A stretch of DNA of 64,000 bases from assembly GCA_963781785.1 (NCBI GenBank), contig CAWAHD010000002.1, forward strand, positions 3,596,001-3,660,000. Reading direction: 5' to 3'. The notes under the pieces are model-generated. The model was not told the DNA's origin and searched no databases. It saw only the letters and a program-made list of their open reading frames with translations. Positions 39,713 through 47,160 of the stretch are shown here, piece after piece. The first letter of the stretch is position 1; each line of letters starts with the position of its first letter. This stretch comes from CAWAHD01 sp963781785. GTDB lineage: Bacteria; Planctomycetota; Planctomycetia; Isosphaerales; Isosphaeraceae. A program made the position numbers and the translations under genes.

Positions 39713-41551
39713 ATGGAAACGCAAGTTCACGAACCCGAGACCCAGACATTCGTCGAAGCCGCGTTCAAGCTGGGCGGCAAGAGTGAAGAAGAAGCGCGTA
39801 CGACCGGCAAGGTCGACCGGGCTGACGACCAGGTGGACGCGCTGTTCGCGGCGCGGTACCAGACGGCGCACAGTCCCGTCCATCGTGCGGTCTGGGACCA
39901 CGCGATCCCGACCGAGCTGTTCATGCCCGAGCCCGCGGTCTCGTCGGCCGCTTGCGAGCGGACGACGCAAAGCTCGCTCGAGGCGGTCAGCCGCCACCGC
40001 TCAGCGCATACCTTGTATGGGCCGGACGGCAAGGTCTCGCAGGCGGTGCTCGACGACCTGAGCGCCGCCGGCTACTGGGGCGTCTTGATCGACCCGCAGT
40101 ACGGCGGTGTCGGGGCGTCGTTCGCTTCATTTGCCAGGTTCTTGACCCGGATGGCAACCATCGAGCCCAACCTGGCCGGGATGGCGTCGGTCCACGGCTG
40201 CATCGGCGCGGTCGATCCTTTGCGAACGTTTGGCAACGCGGACCAGAAGGAACGGTATCTTCCCCGCCTGGCCAGCGGCGAGCGGCTGTCGGCATTCGCC
40301 TTGACCGAGCCGTGTGCCGGCTCCGACTTGACGGCGCTGCGCACCCGAGCGCGGCTCGACGGCGACGATTACGTGGTCGACGGCGAGAAACTGTTCATCA
40401 CCAACGCCGTCGCCGGCCGGACGATCGGCCTGGTGTGCCTGATCGACGACAAGCCTTCCGTTCTGATCGTCGACCTGCCGGATCATGAGGACGACCAGTT
40501 TCAGTTTGTGCCCTACGGTCTGTTCGCACTCAAGCGATTGCACAACCAGGGGCTCAAGTTCCGCGGTTTTCGCGTTCCCCGCGAGAACCTGCTCCAGCCG
40601 GCACAGGGCGACGGGCTGACGATCGCCTATCACGGCCTGAACCTGGGCCGGGTGGCCCTGTGTGCCACCGCGGCGGGCTCGATGCGGGTGATGCTGGCCA
40701 ACTTGCTGCCGTGGGCAAAGTTCCGGCGCACGTATGGGGCAGCGATCGTCTCGCGCGAGCTGGTCCTGCGGCGGATCGGCCGGCTGGCCGCTTTGATCGT
40801 CGCCTGCGACGCGCTCGTTGACTGGTGCTCATGGCTTCTGGACCAGGGATTTCGCGGTGAGCTGGAATGCATCGTGGCCAAGATTTTCGGCAGCGAGGCT
40901 CAGAAGGAAGCAGCCATCGAGCTGTTCATGAAGACGCACGGCGGCCGGGCGTTCCTCCGCGGGCACTTGTTTGGAGAGAACGTTTACGAGTATCTCGCAC
41001 CTTGTATCTACGAAGGAGAAGGCGAGGTGCTGGGCATGGCGTTCTTCAAGTCGCTGATCAAGGAGCACGGCAAGACGTACTTCGAGCCGATCGGCCGGTC
41101 CTTGCAGCGGCCCGGCATTCGCAACTTCAACCCGGCAGACCTGGTCCAAGCCTGGGAGCTCAGGCATGAGCTGGTGCGCTACATGAAATGGCGGGCCGGC
41201 GAGAGGTCTAGCCTCGGTCGCAGGCTGCACCTCCGGGACCCAGCGTTCCCCGCGAGCCTGGCCGGTTTCGCCCAGTTTGCCGTGTCGGCGCTCGAAGCGC
41301 AGCCGGATCGACATCAGCGGCGTCATGACCAAGTACCAGCTTCGCCAGCCCGACCGGCAGTGCACGATCGCCGAGCTTTCCGGGCGGATGCAGGACATGC
41401 CAGTGACGGTGACGACGAGCATGTGGGCCGGCCGGCAATCCAGCGAGACCATGCGGGCCTCGACCGAAGTTCGCGGACAGTATCTGGAGCGAAGCCGGAA
41501 TCGCATATCGAGGATGCTGGCACCATGTTTGGAGAGAGCTGGCCCAAGTAG
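39713..41551 (+). CDS. acyl-CoA dehydrogenase family protein, frameshifted near C-terminus
   Basis: ATG 39713 begins a protein of about 600 residues. A 110-residue N-terminal extension precedes the dehydrogenase fold: VLDDLSAAGYWGVLIDPQYG, the FAD loop AFALTEPCAGSDLTALRTRA, DGDDYVVDGEKLFITNAVAG, RVALCATAAGSMRVMLANLL, and the catalytic Glu motif IYEGEGEVLGM. It would oxidise an acyl thioester at the alpha-beta bond. After LEA (about 41290) the reading shifts: KRSRIDISGVMTKYQLRQPD, CTIAELSGRMQDMPVTVTTS continues in another frame, next to the small hairpin GCGCT-CGA-AGCGC. The original stop is unclear because the sequence merges into a malonyltransferase relic at 41527. Spaced 15 bases from the upstream gene, likely one operon. 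Confidence 0.85.
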   Translation: METQVHEPETQTFVEAAFKLGGKSEEEARTTGKVDRADDQVDALFAARYQTAHSPVHRAVWDHAIPTELFMPEPAVSSAACERTTQSSLEAVSRHRSAHTLYGPDGKVSQAVLDDLSAAGYWGVLIDPQYGGVGASFASFARFLTRMATIEPNLAGMASVHGCIGAVDPLRTFGNADQKERYLPRLASGERLSAFALTEPCAGSDLTALRTRARLDGDDYVVDGEKLFITNAVAGRTIGLVCLIDDKPSVLIVDLPDHEDDQFQFVPYGLFALKRLHNQGLKFRGFRVPRENLLQPAQGDGLTIAYHGLNLGRVALCATAAGSMRVMLANLLPWAKFRRTYGAAIVSRELVLRRIGRLAALIVACDALVDWCSWLLDQGFRGELECIVAKIFGSEAQKEAAIELFMKTHGGRAFLRGHLFGENVYEYLAPCIYEGEGEVLGMAFFKSLIKEHGKTYFEPIGRSLQRPGIRNFNPADLVQAWELRHELVRYMKWRAGERSSLGRRLHLRDPAFPASLAGFAQFAVSALEAQPDRHQRRHDQVPASPARPAVHDRRAFRADAGHASDGDDEHVGRPAIQRDHAGLDRSSRTVSGAKPESHIEDAGTMFGESWPK

Positions 41552-41645
41552 ACCACCTGGAAAAGGTGCTCGTATCCCACGTTCGCCAGGCGCGCCTCCT
41601 CTTCGGTGGCTCGATCGGCGAGCTGTCGACAGCGGTGGCCGCTGA
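41527..41645 (+). pseudogene. relic of a second malonyltransferase copy
   Basis: The frame ELAQVDHLEKVLVSHVRQAR, LLFGGSIGELSTAVAAEL aligns with ELAQVEILEKIFEIPVRQAR, LCFGHSIGELSALVLGGV of the intact gene at about 38811-38930, at the DNA level too. The His of GHSIG is Gly here (GGSIG). Only about 40 codons remain. It directly follows the acyl-CoA dehydrogenase, so the intact pair was probably once repeated in tandem or recombined with another copy. Confidence 0.75.
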
Positions 41646-41857
41646 ACTGGATGCGGTGGATCCGGAGTCTGAACCGAGAACGGGCGCAGTGGCGTCGCGG
41701 CTGCCGTGCGCGCGTTGCATTCGAAAACGGCAGCGATTCCGCGCTGCAGAAGACCGCGAACGGTTGGACGTCCCCAGATAAAGGCGCGGCCCTTCGGGCG
41801 CATCAGAAAGTGCGGAAGCTCTGACTAACGGGAAAGACCGAGTAAAGGCACTTTAGA

Positions 41858-42649
41858 ATGCTATGCTGGACGAACATCCCGGCCGGCCAATGGAACCTCG
41901 CCTTCGCAACCACGGGAAGGGGCAGGGTCCTCGTCCCGGCGGTATTGATGGCTGTTGAGGACTGCGAGCCAGTGGTCCTTTTTCCGAATGTGATAGATTT
42001 TCCCTGCACGAGAAGGTTCCTCGATCAGTACTCAAAAGATCACTCAGGTTTTCTCGGTCAATCTGCAGACAGCGAAGGCGAACTGAAAGAGGCTGGGGGG
42101 TGTGAGCTCGAACGTAACGTCGCCAATGCCCTGATTCGTATTCTCAAGGCCACTCCGCCCGGCAGCGCCGATGCGACTGCGTATCATCGCCTGATGTCGG
42201 GCGTACTCGAATTCATCTTTTTTCCAAACCTCCTCTCGCCGACGGAGGAGCTTGAGATTCACGAGGGGCGCAAGCGAATTGATATTGTCATGGAAAACGG
42301 CGCCAGAGAGGGCATCTTTCAGAGGCTCAGGGACTTTCGCAAGCTGCCGTGTAGCTTCGTGGCAGTTGAATGCAAGAACTACACCCGTGAGATTCAGAAC
42401 CCGGAGCTTGATCAGCTCGGGGGCCGCTTCTCACCGCTCCGTGGAAAAGTTGGAATCATTTGCTGTCGCCGGTTTGAAGACCGACATCTTTTCATCAAAC
42501 GGTGTAAGGACAACCTGGTCGATGACCGTGGACTCATCCTCCCGCTCGACGATGAACGGGTGCTCGAATTGCTCGAATTGATCCGTGCGGGCGACCGCCC
42601 CAGCGTGGAGCACACACTGACGACGTGGGTCAACGAGCTCTTTCTGTGA
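41858..42649 (+). CDS. orphan PD-(D/E)XK restriction-endonuclease-like protein
   Basis: A 263-residue protein. Conserved core: AYHRLMSGVLEFIFFPNL (about 109-125), IHEGRKRIDIVMEN (Asp142), FVAVECKNY (Glu171, Lys173), then LDQLGGRFSPLRGKVGIICC and the tail DRGLILPLDDERVLELLELI. Asp...Glu-x-Lys is the metal-binding triad of the nuclease fold. The arrangement matches a family annotated as restriction endonuclease or hypothetical in many bacteria; no methyltransferase is nearby, so it is not a classical restriction-modification pair. The first 30 residues are of uncertain reality; ATG 41948 is an alternative start. Local codon use has more AT than neighbours, suggesting transfer. Possible defence nuclease (inference). 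Confidence 0.75.
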   Translation: MLCWTNIPAGQWNLAFATTGRGRVLVPAVLMAVEDCEPVVLFPNVIDFPCTRRFLDQYSKDHSGFLGQSADSEGELKEAGGCELERNVANALIRILKATPPGSADATAYHRLMSGVLEFIFFPNLLSPTEELEIHEGRKRIDIVMENGAREGIFQRLRDFRKLPCSFVAVECKNYTREIQNPELDQLGGRFSPLRGKVGIICCRRFEDRHLFIKRCKDNLVDDRGLILPLDDERVLELLELIRAGDRPSVEHTLTTWVNELFL

Positions 42650-42746
42650 CGCTTTACAGCGCAGATTGAGATCGCTGGGAGCTCCGAAGCGGGCAGCCGC
42701 CCTTGGTGGGCCGGCCGAGGTTCCGGCTGGACCGCAGATTACCGGG

Positions 42747-42770
42747 GACGAGCACACCGGCGTGCTCGTC
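42747..42770. repeat. perfect inverted repeat downstream of nuclease gene
   Basis: Arms GACGAGCAC (42747-42755) and GTGCTCGTC (42762-42770) with a six-base loop. About 100 bases after the nuclease stop. No T run follows on either strand, so a factor-independent terminator is doubtful. Confidence 0.6.
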
Positions 42771-42782
42771 GCTTTCGGCAGA

Positions 42783-43035
42783 CACGCGGAGGAGGGACTC
42801 GCGGCCGAGTTCCCCGCCCAACCCGACTTGCGCCGCGGACTGGCGAATACCTCTACCACCTGGGTGTCTCGCTGAACGACAAGGGACGACCAAAGGAAGC
42901 CGAGGCGGCCTGCACCGGTGTGCTGGCGCTTCGCATGCAGTTAGTCGCGGGGTTCCCGAACCAACCGCGCTTAAGGAATAATCTGGCCGGACGTCGGTGA
43001 ACGTCGCGAACTTTTGCAACGGGCGCGGGGATCCC
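42783..43035 (+). pseudogene. remnant of TPR-containing protein (kinase C-terminal type)
   Basis: Three frames in succession give HAEEGLAAEFPAQPDLRRGL, then EYLYHLGVSLNDKGRPKEAE and ACTGVLALRMQLVAGFPNQP, then GTSVNVANF. This is the TPR pattern (F-P-x-Q-P-x-L-R-x-x-L-A...LG-x-L-x-x-x-GR-x-x-EAE) of planctomycete kinases with repeat C-termini. The kinase domain is missing on the 5' side and nothing continues after 43035. The two single-base breaks could be base-call errors, but the truncation at both ends marks this as a fragment. Confidence 0.65.
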
Positions 43036-43198
43036 ACGGCCGCAAGAGCGTACCTCGCCGTGGACGGGACCCATCACGCTGCCGCCCCAGAAGCGCCCGG
43101 AATTCCCAGGAGTCGCGACGGGGGGCGGTGCGCGGCGGCCTGGCGCCGCCACACGATGGAGATGCCGTGGTTCAAGGCACTGCCGCAACGCGGCGTCT

Positions 43199-43546
43199 TT
43201 ACGGTGACTGCCTTCTTCGAGCCCGACGCTGGTCCCGGCGCCGCGCCTTCTGTCTCGACTTCTTGAGACGATCGGTGAGTACGTGATCGGGGAGCGCCCG
43301 AGCCCAACGATCCGGCAGAACGCCCGCCAACGACTCCGGACTCCCATCCACCGAAAGCTGCAGGATCGCTTCATGCAAGTGTGCCCAAGGCCCGCGACGA
43401 TGCCCCTTCGCGCCCGCGAGAACCGCGGACAGCACCGCACGCGGACCCGCCCGGACACTCCCGAAGACCATCGAGTTTTCCCGGCCGAGTGCCTGATCCT
43501 GAAACCGACGCAACCATCCGGCTGAAATGAGGCCGGGGCGATGCAT
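43199..43546 (-). pseudogene. possible IS66-family transposase C-terminal remnant
   Basis: The minus frame contains RAVLSAVLAGAKGHRRGPWA, HLHEAILQLSVDGSPESLAG and VLPDRWARALPDHVL. The order (short helix, 'G-x-x-x-W-A-x-L-x-x-x-L', then LPDRW) resembles the C-terminal region of IS66-type transposases common in planctomycetes (recalled; weak). No catalytic DDE part is present, and no terminal repeats are identified. Alternative: chance open frame in GC-rich DNA. Confidence 0.4.
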
Positions 43547-43608
43547 TGGCCGGCCCCTTTCGGTCGATTAAGATTATTGCAGTTAATTCGAGTTCACGAG
43601 CAGACTCT

Positions 43609-43995
43609 GTGAAGGCCGAAGCAGGAGACAAGTTGCGCCTGAAGGCTGGAACCCACGCCGGAGCGCGTGGTTATCTTGATGCGTTCGACGGGGAAAAACT
43701 TGTGGTCCGGCTTGAGGTGTCGGGGCTGAAGGTCCGCGTGACGCCCGAGCAGATCACGAACTTCAGCCTCGCGGCACGGAAGGCGTGGGTAACCGATCCC
43801 GACCGGGCCGTCGGGCGGCGGAAGGGGACAAAATTGTACGATCGGGTTTCCGTGACCCTCCGCCTCGACCGTGATATCTGGGAGTATTTCGTGGGACTCG
43901 AGGAAGACGGGACCATCGAGAACCGCACCGCGCTGATCAACGGGTGGTTCCGGGAGAAGCTGGCCGAGTTGGCCAGTGAGGGACGTCAGAGCTGA
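43609..43995 (+). CDS. small protein with KOW-like N-terminus and ribbon-helix-helix-like C-terminus
   Basis: This 128-residue protein begins at GTG 43609. Residues 5-35 (AGDKLRLKAGTHAGARGYLD) fit a KOW-type beta barrel, and VTPEQITNFSLAARKAWVTD leads to a C-terminal part YDRVSVTLRLDRDIWEYFVG and ENRTALINGWFREKLAELA that fits a ribbon-helix-helix DNA-binding fold. Close relatives are recalled in cyanobacteria and planctomycetes next to HerA-like ATPases. The stop overlaps the next ATG by one base. AT-rich sequence (GATTAAGATTATTGCAGTTAATTCG) just upstream is a probable promoter. No Shine-Dalgarno is obvious. Nucleic-acid binding or autoregulation of the operon is inferred. Confidence 0.7.
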   Translation: MKAEAGDKLRLKAGTHAGARGYLDAFDGEKLVVRLEVSGLKVRVTPEQITNFSLAARKAWVTDPDRAVGRRKGTKLYDRVSVTLRLDRDIWEYFVGLEEDGTIENRTALINGWFREKLAELASEGRQS

Positions 43996-44282
43996 TGCCC
44001 AAAAAGGTCACACCAGAGCAGCGCCAGGCTGTGCTGAGCATGCTCGCTCGGGGCCAGGACCGCGACACAATCGCGGCGGCGGTCGTGGTAACACCCGGCC
44101 AGGTCTCGGCCATCGCCGCTCACGTCAAGATGGGCACCTACGCATTGCCCGCTGTCGAGGAGCCGTCACTCGATGCCATCCCCGAAGTGATGGAAAGGAC
44201 GAGCAACTTGCTCCGCATGCTACAAAATCTTGACGGGGCTCAGGGGCGAGAGCCCAGGCTCCAGCGGTCGCAATACTGGTGA
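43995..44282 (+). CDS. HTH protein, resembles the N-terminus of HerA-like ATP-binding proteins
   Basis: A 95-residue protein: MPKKVTPEQRQAVLSMLARG, DRDTIAAAVVVTPGQVSAIA form a helix-turn-helix; AHVKMGTYALPA and the helix RTSNLLRMLQNLDGAQGR follow. This is the beginning of a longer family, recalled, in which a HerA/FtsK-like P-loop ATPase domain follows. Here the frame ends after LQRSQYW with no Walker motifs downstream, so either it is a truncated gene or the HTH alone. Translationally coupled to the KOW/RHH gene (TGATG). Confidence 0.62.
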   Translation: MPKKVTPEQRQAVLSMLARGQDRDTIAAAVVVTPGQVSAIAAHVKMGTYALPAVEEPSLDAIPEVMERTSNLLRMLQNLDGAQGREPRLQRSQYW

Positions 44283-44340
44283 GCGGAGTGTAGCAAACGA
44301 CCAAGCTACTTCTGTACGGCTTCCTACATGGCGATCCACG

Positions 44341-44685
44341 ATGAGCCGATGTGACGAACCGGACGACCAAGTGCAAGAAGAAGAGCCGTTGCCTCCGTCC
44401 TCGACGGTGACATTTCTTCACGCCGTCGGGCAATCGACCATCCGGCAAGGGATAGCTGTTCCCGTCATTGCTCAGATTGCGTGGCTTTCGGGGGTTCAAA
44501 AAGGGCGCGCTGTCCCTGTGACGATCAGATTTGGTGAGGGAGAATCGGTTTCGGCTACCTTGCGAAGGATCAATGAGAGAACTGCCATTCCTCGAGTTCA
44601 TCCTGACTGGCAGCATCGTAATTGCTGGAATCGAGATACAGGGCCGCTGAAGTTAGCGTGCCGCAGAAAGTTGGACTACGCATGA
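44341..44685 (+). CDS. unknown protein, coupled to the DUF5131 gene
   Basis: This 114-residue frame starts at ATG 44341. An acidic start (CDEPDDQVQEEEPLPPSSTV) leads into TFLHAVGQSTIRQGIAVPVI, AQIAWLSGVQKGRAVPVTIR, FGEGESVSATLRRINERTAI, a well-formed beta-rich module with conserved-looking Gly and Arg positions. The last 25 residues (from PRVHPDWQHRNCW) look unlike coding sequence, so the module may be cut off by a frameshift near 44590. Its TGA overlaps the DUF5131 start (ATGA). I do not recognise the family with confidence; it may be a nucleic-acid-binding or nuclease accessory domain. Confidence 0.5.
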   Translation: MSRCDEPDDQVQEEEPLPPSSTVTFLHAVGQSTIRQGIAVPVIAQIAWLSGVQKGRAVPVTIRFGEGESVSATLRRINERTAIPRVHPDWQHRNCWNRDTGPLKLACRRKLDYA

Positions 44686-45224
44686 GCGAGCACTCCGAGA
44701 TCGAATGGACCGACGCGACTTGGAATCCCGTCCGTGGTTGCACGAAGATCACGCCCGGCTGCGATCACTGCTACGCCGAGACGTTCGCCGAACGTTTTCG
44801 TGGAGTGAAGGGGCATCCTTACGAGCAAGGATTTGACCTCCGGTTCGTCCCGGGAAAGCTGGAAGAGCCGCTTCGGTGGAAAGCGCCGAAAATGATCTTC
44901 GTCAACTCAATGAGCGACCTCTTTCATAAGGACGTGCCGGATGACTACGTCGAGGCCGTCGGTCGCGTCATGGAACGAGCGAACTGGCATACCTACCAGG
45001 TGCTGACCAAGCGATCGTCCCGGCTGCGGAATATGCTCCAGACGCGGCTACAATTCGCGGCTGGCCTTCCCCACATCTGGTGGGGAGTTAGCGTCGAAGA
45101 CCGAGCGCACGGCCTGGTGCGGATCAAGCATTCGCAGCAGGCCCCGGCCGCCGTCCGATTTCTGTCGATTGAGCCGTTGCTCGAAGACCTAGGCGAGATC
45201 AACCTAGACCCAAAACAAGCGTAA
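44682..45224 (+). CDS. DUF5131 (phage Gp37/Gp68 family) three-Cys protein, truncated by IS
   Basis: This 180-residue product starts MSEHSEIEWTDATWNPVRGC and has the three-Cys radical-SAM-like motif Cys20, Cys27, Cys30 (GCTKITPGCDHCYAE). It continues with RFVPGKLEEPLRWKAPKMIF, VNSMSDLFHKDVP, YQVLTKRSSRLRNML, HIWWGVSVED and FLSIEPLLEDLGEINLD. In full proteins this is followed by (G)IDWVIVGGES; here INLD meets the left end of an IS1380 element, so about the last third is missing. DUF5131 genes are commonly found beside a partner called TcmP and in mobile DNA; a nucleic-acid-modifying role is suspected. The partner is not present. Probably inactive. Confidence 0.85.
   Translation: MSEHSEIEWTDATWNPVRGCTKITPGCDHCYAETFAERFRGVKGHPYEQGFDLRFVPGKLEEPLRWKAPKMIFVNSMSDLFHKDVPDDYVEAVGRVMERANWHTYQVLTKRSSRLRNMLQTRLQFAAGLPHIWWGVSVEDRAHGLVRIKHSQQAPAAVRFLSIEPLLEDLGEINLDPKQA
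45208..45222 (+). repeat. IS1380 left terminal inverted repeat
   Basis: ACCCAAAACAAGCGT, matching the complement of 47090-47104 at 11 of 15 positions with the inner CAAGCGT exact. Preceded by CTAG (45204-45207). Confidence 0.7.
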
Positions 45225-45412
45225 GAAAAAAAAGCGAAATTAGCTTACTGTTATGTGATCACTTCATTGGTCCAGGACGTACCTTCTACGGCTCAGGGGA
45301 CGTCTGCCCCTGATACCGCCCCGACTGAGTCTCCGACATCCCTCACCCGCTTTCTCTGTTAGTGGCCCACACGGATCGGGGCATCCGGACCCCGACTTCA
45401 TCCGCTCGCCGT

Positions 45413-46975
45413 TCAGCATAGCCAGCATTCGTGCAGCCGCTCGACCAATCGCAGGAAAACCCCCTGCCATGGATTCCATGATAGCAGTCGGTAAAGCAAG
45501 CGTCGTCCGCCCCGCACGATCTGGCAGGGCATCTGGATAAATGCCGCACGGTATGTGGCGAACTCCATCCTCATCAGCGTCCGTTTCTCGGCCTCGTGCT
45601 TGACCTGATGCCGAGGCGACACGGGAACCAGTAGGGCGCTCCAGGCCTTGAGGCTCCACGCTAACGACCCCATCACCATGTACGCCCAGTTACTGACCAG
45701 GTTATCGACGGGCGTCGTCAGCGCTCGCACGCCGTTTTTGAGCTGGGCGATCAGGTTTTCCTGGTCGCAGCGATCGTTCGCCGAGAAGACGATCTCCTCC
45801 GCGGTCATCTCGCGATCATTGGTGATGTAAAAGAAGTAGCGATATTCTTCGAACAGTCGCATCTGCCCCTTGTCGACCTGCACCCGCTTGCGAAGAACGA
45901 TCATTCGGTAATTCTTTCTGCACGCAGTCGGCCGATATTCGAACTCCGCGACCATCTCCTCGAGCAGGTGGATATTCTCGTACCCTCGCTCGCGGACAAG
46001 CTCGGGTTTGAACCGCTCGGGCTTCTCGCGCGGCGTGGTCTTGATCCGGTACTGTGGCGGTCGTCTGAGAAGCCGGTACGAATTGGCCGGCAGCCCATCG
46101 GCTTCCGTCTTGAGGCCATCGGACGCGGCGTATCCGAAAATAAAGCGGATGTCGCCCGCATCATCCCACCGATCGAGATACCTGGTCTGGGCGAATTTGG
46201 TGTCCCCCCGCATCAGAATCTTGCGGAAGCCGGCTCGACGGCAAAGTGCGACGGCCTTGTCCAGGAAGATGTCCGCCCGCTCCTGCGAGGGGCGATTGCC
46301 GCTCCGGTTGAACAGGAACAACGGTTCAGCCGTGTTGGCCAGCGAGACCAAGAGCGGATGGTAGCCATATTGGCCGTCGTAGGTGAAATCCATCCCTTCC
46401 TTGCACTCGGCATCACTGGGCACGATGCTGCCATCGGCCTCGATGACCGCCTCCTCGAAGAACTCGGGCGGCTGAGAAGACCAGACTCGCAGTCGTGACT
46501 CATTGAAAATGTCCATAAGGTTCAGGACATCAGTCTCGAAAAAGCGGCGGCAAAAATCCCCGGCCGTCGTTGGGTCGGGAATCCGCGTGGCCCCGAGTGC
46601 GTCGAGATAGACCTCATCATTGCGCCGCAACTCCAGGTGCTCGATCCGTTCTCCGCCGGCGAGGCTGTTGAAGGCAATGTTCAGGACATGGTCGGATTCG
46701 TGGTACGGCCGATGCTGCTTGAGGAGGTGAAGGTTGCGGTCGATGTCCCTGACCAGTCCAATCTTCTGGGCCAGCAGCAGAATGGCTCCAATTCCGCCGG
46801 CACTGAGGCCCCGGACGCGATCGGCATACTCGTACTGGATATTCGTCGCGGTCATCATAGGCACAGACCGCTCGGGGCCGGGCGAGTTGTCCAGCCGTTT
46901 CTTGATTCGCCGTCGACCCTCTTGGAAGATTCTCTTCTTGCGTGCCACACGCTTTTTTCGGACAGTAGCACTCAC
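45413..46975 (-). CDS. IS1380 family transposase (DDE type)
   Basis: This 520-residue protein moves the surrounding element by cut-and-paste. Motifs: IPDPTTAGDFCRRF, AVIEADGSIVPSD (first Asp), YDGQYGYHPLLVSLANT, GDTKFAQTRYLDR (second Asp), and the C-terminal RCDQENLIAQLKNGVRAL (Glu). Length matches intact family members and no internal stops are seen, so it may be active. The GTG at 46975 is chosen because AAGGAGG lies seven bases upstream; an ATG at 47008 has no Shine-Dalgarno, but would add 11 residues. A small hairpin CAGGGG/CCCCTG (45294-45312) lies between the stop and the IS end. Confidence 0.93.
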   Translation of the reverse strand: MSATVRKKRVARKKRIFQEGRRRIKKRLDNSPGPERSVPMMTATNIQYEYADRVRGLSAGGIGAILLLAQKIGLVRDIDRNLHLLKQHRPYHESDHVLNIAFNSLAGGERIEHLELRRNDEVYLDALGATRIPDPTTAGDFCRRFFETDVLNLMDIFNESRLRVWSSQPPEFFEEAVIEADGSIVPSDAECKEGMDFTYDGQYGYHPLLVSLANTAEPLFLFNRSGNRPSQERADIFLDKAVALCRRAGFRKILMRGDTKFAQTRYLDRWDDAGDIRFIFGYAASDGLKTEADGLPANSYRLLRRPPQYRIKTTPREKPERFKPELVRERGYENIHLLEEMVAEFEYRPTACRKNYRMIVLRKRVQVDKGQMRLFEEYRYFFYITNDREMTAEEIVFSANDRCDQENLIAQLKNGVRALTTPVDNLVSNWAYMVMGSLAWSLKAWSALLVPVSPRHQVKHEAEKRTLMRMEFATYRAAFIQMPCQIVRGGRRLLYRLLSWNPWQGVFLRLVERLHECWLC

Positions 46976-47089
46976 TCGAAAGCCTCCTTGTTCTGGAATA
47001 GTGATCATGTGATTTCAACTACATTATTCCAAAAACCTGCGAGGTTTTCGAGCTTTTTTCCAAAAATCGCTCCAGGCGAACTTTAAATC

Positions 47090-47104
47090 ACGCTTGGTTG
47101 GGGA
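47090..47104 (-). repeat. IS1380 right terminal inverted repeat
   Basis: The plus strand reads ACGCTTGGTTGGGGA; the complement starts TCCCCAACCAAGCGT. Followed by CTAG (47105-47108). An AT-rich stretch just inside the end (47010-47080) probably carries the transposase promoter. Confidence 0.7.
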
Positions 47105-47160
47105 CTAGTTTCAATTAACTTTGCGGACCGGAGCAACAGTGCACCCTCTGAGTTTTCTCC

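Larger units (their letters stand above)
45208..47104 (-). mobile_element. IS1380-family insertion sequence, about 1.9 kb
   Basis: It has a single transposase gene, imperfect terminal inverted repeats (left ACCCAAAACAAGCGT, right end reading TCCCCAACCAAGCGT on the complementary strand, 11 of 15 positions equal), and CTAG on both flanks (45204-45207 and 47105-47108) as a possible 4-bp target duplication. Length is normal for IS1380. The left end interrupts DUF5131; the sequence to the right does not continue that gene, implying a deletion or rearrangement after insertion. Confidence 0.85.

Noticed and set aside
42747..42770. Hairpin as factor-independent terminator of the nuclease gene
   Set aside because: No T run follows either arm and it lies about 100 bases from the stop; kept only as an inverted repeat.
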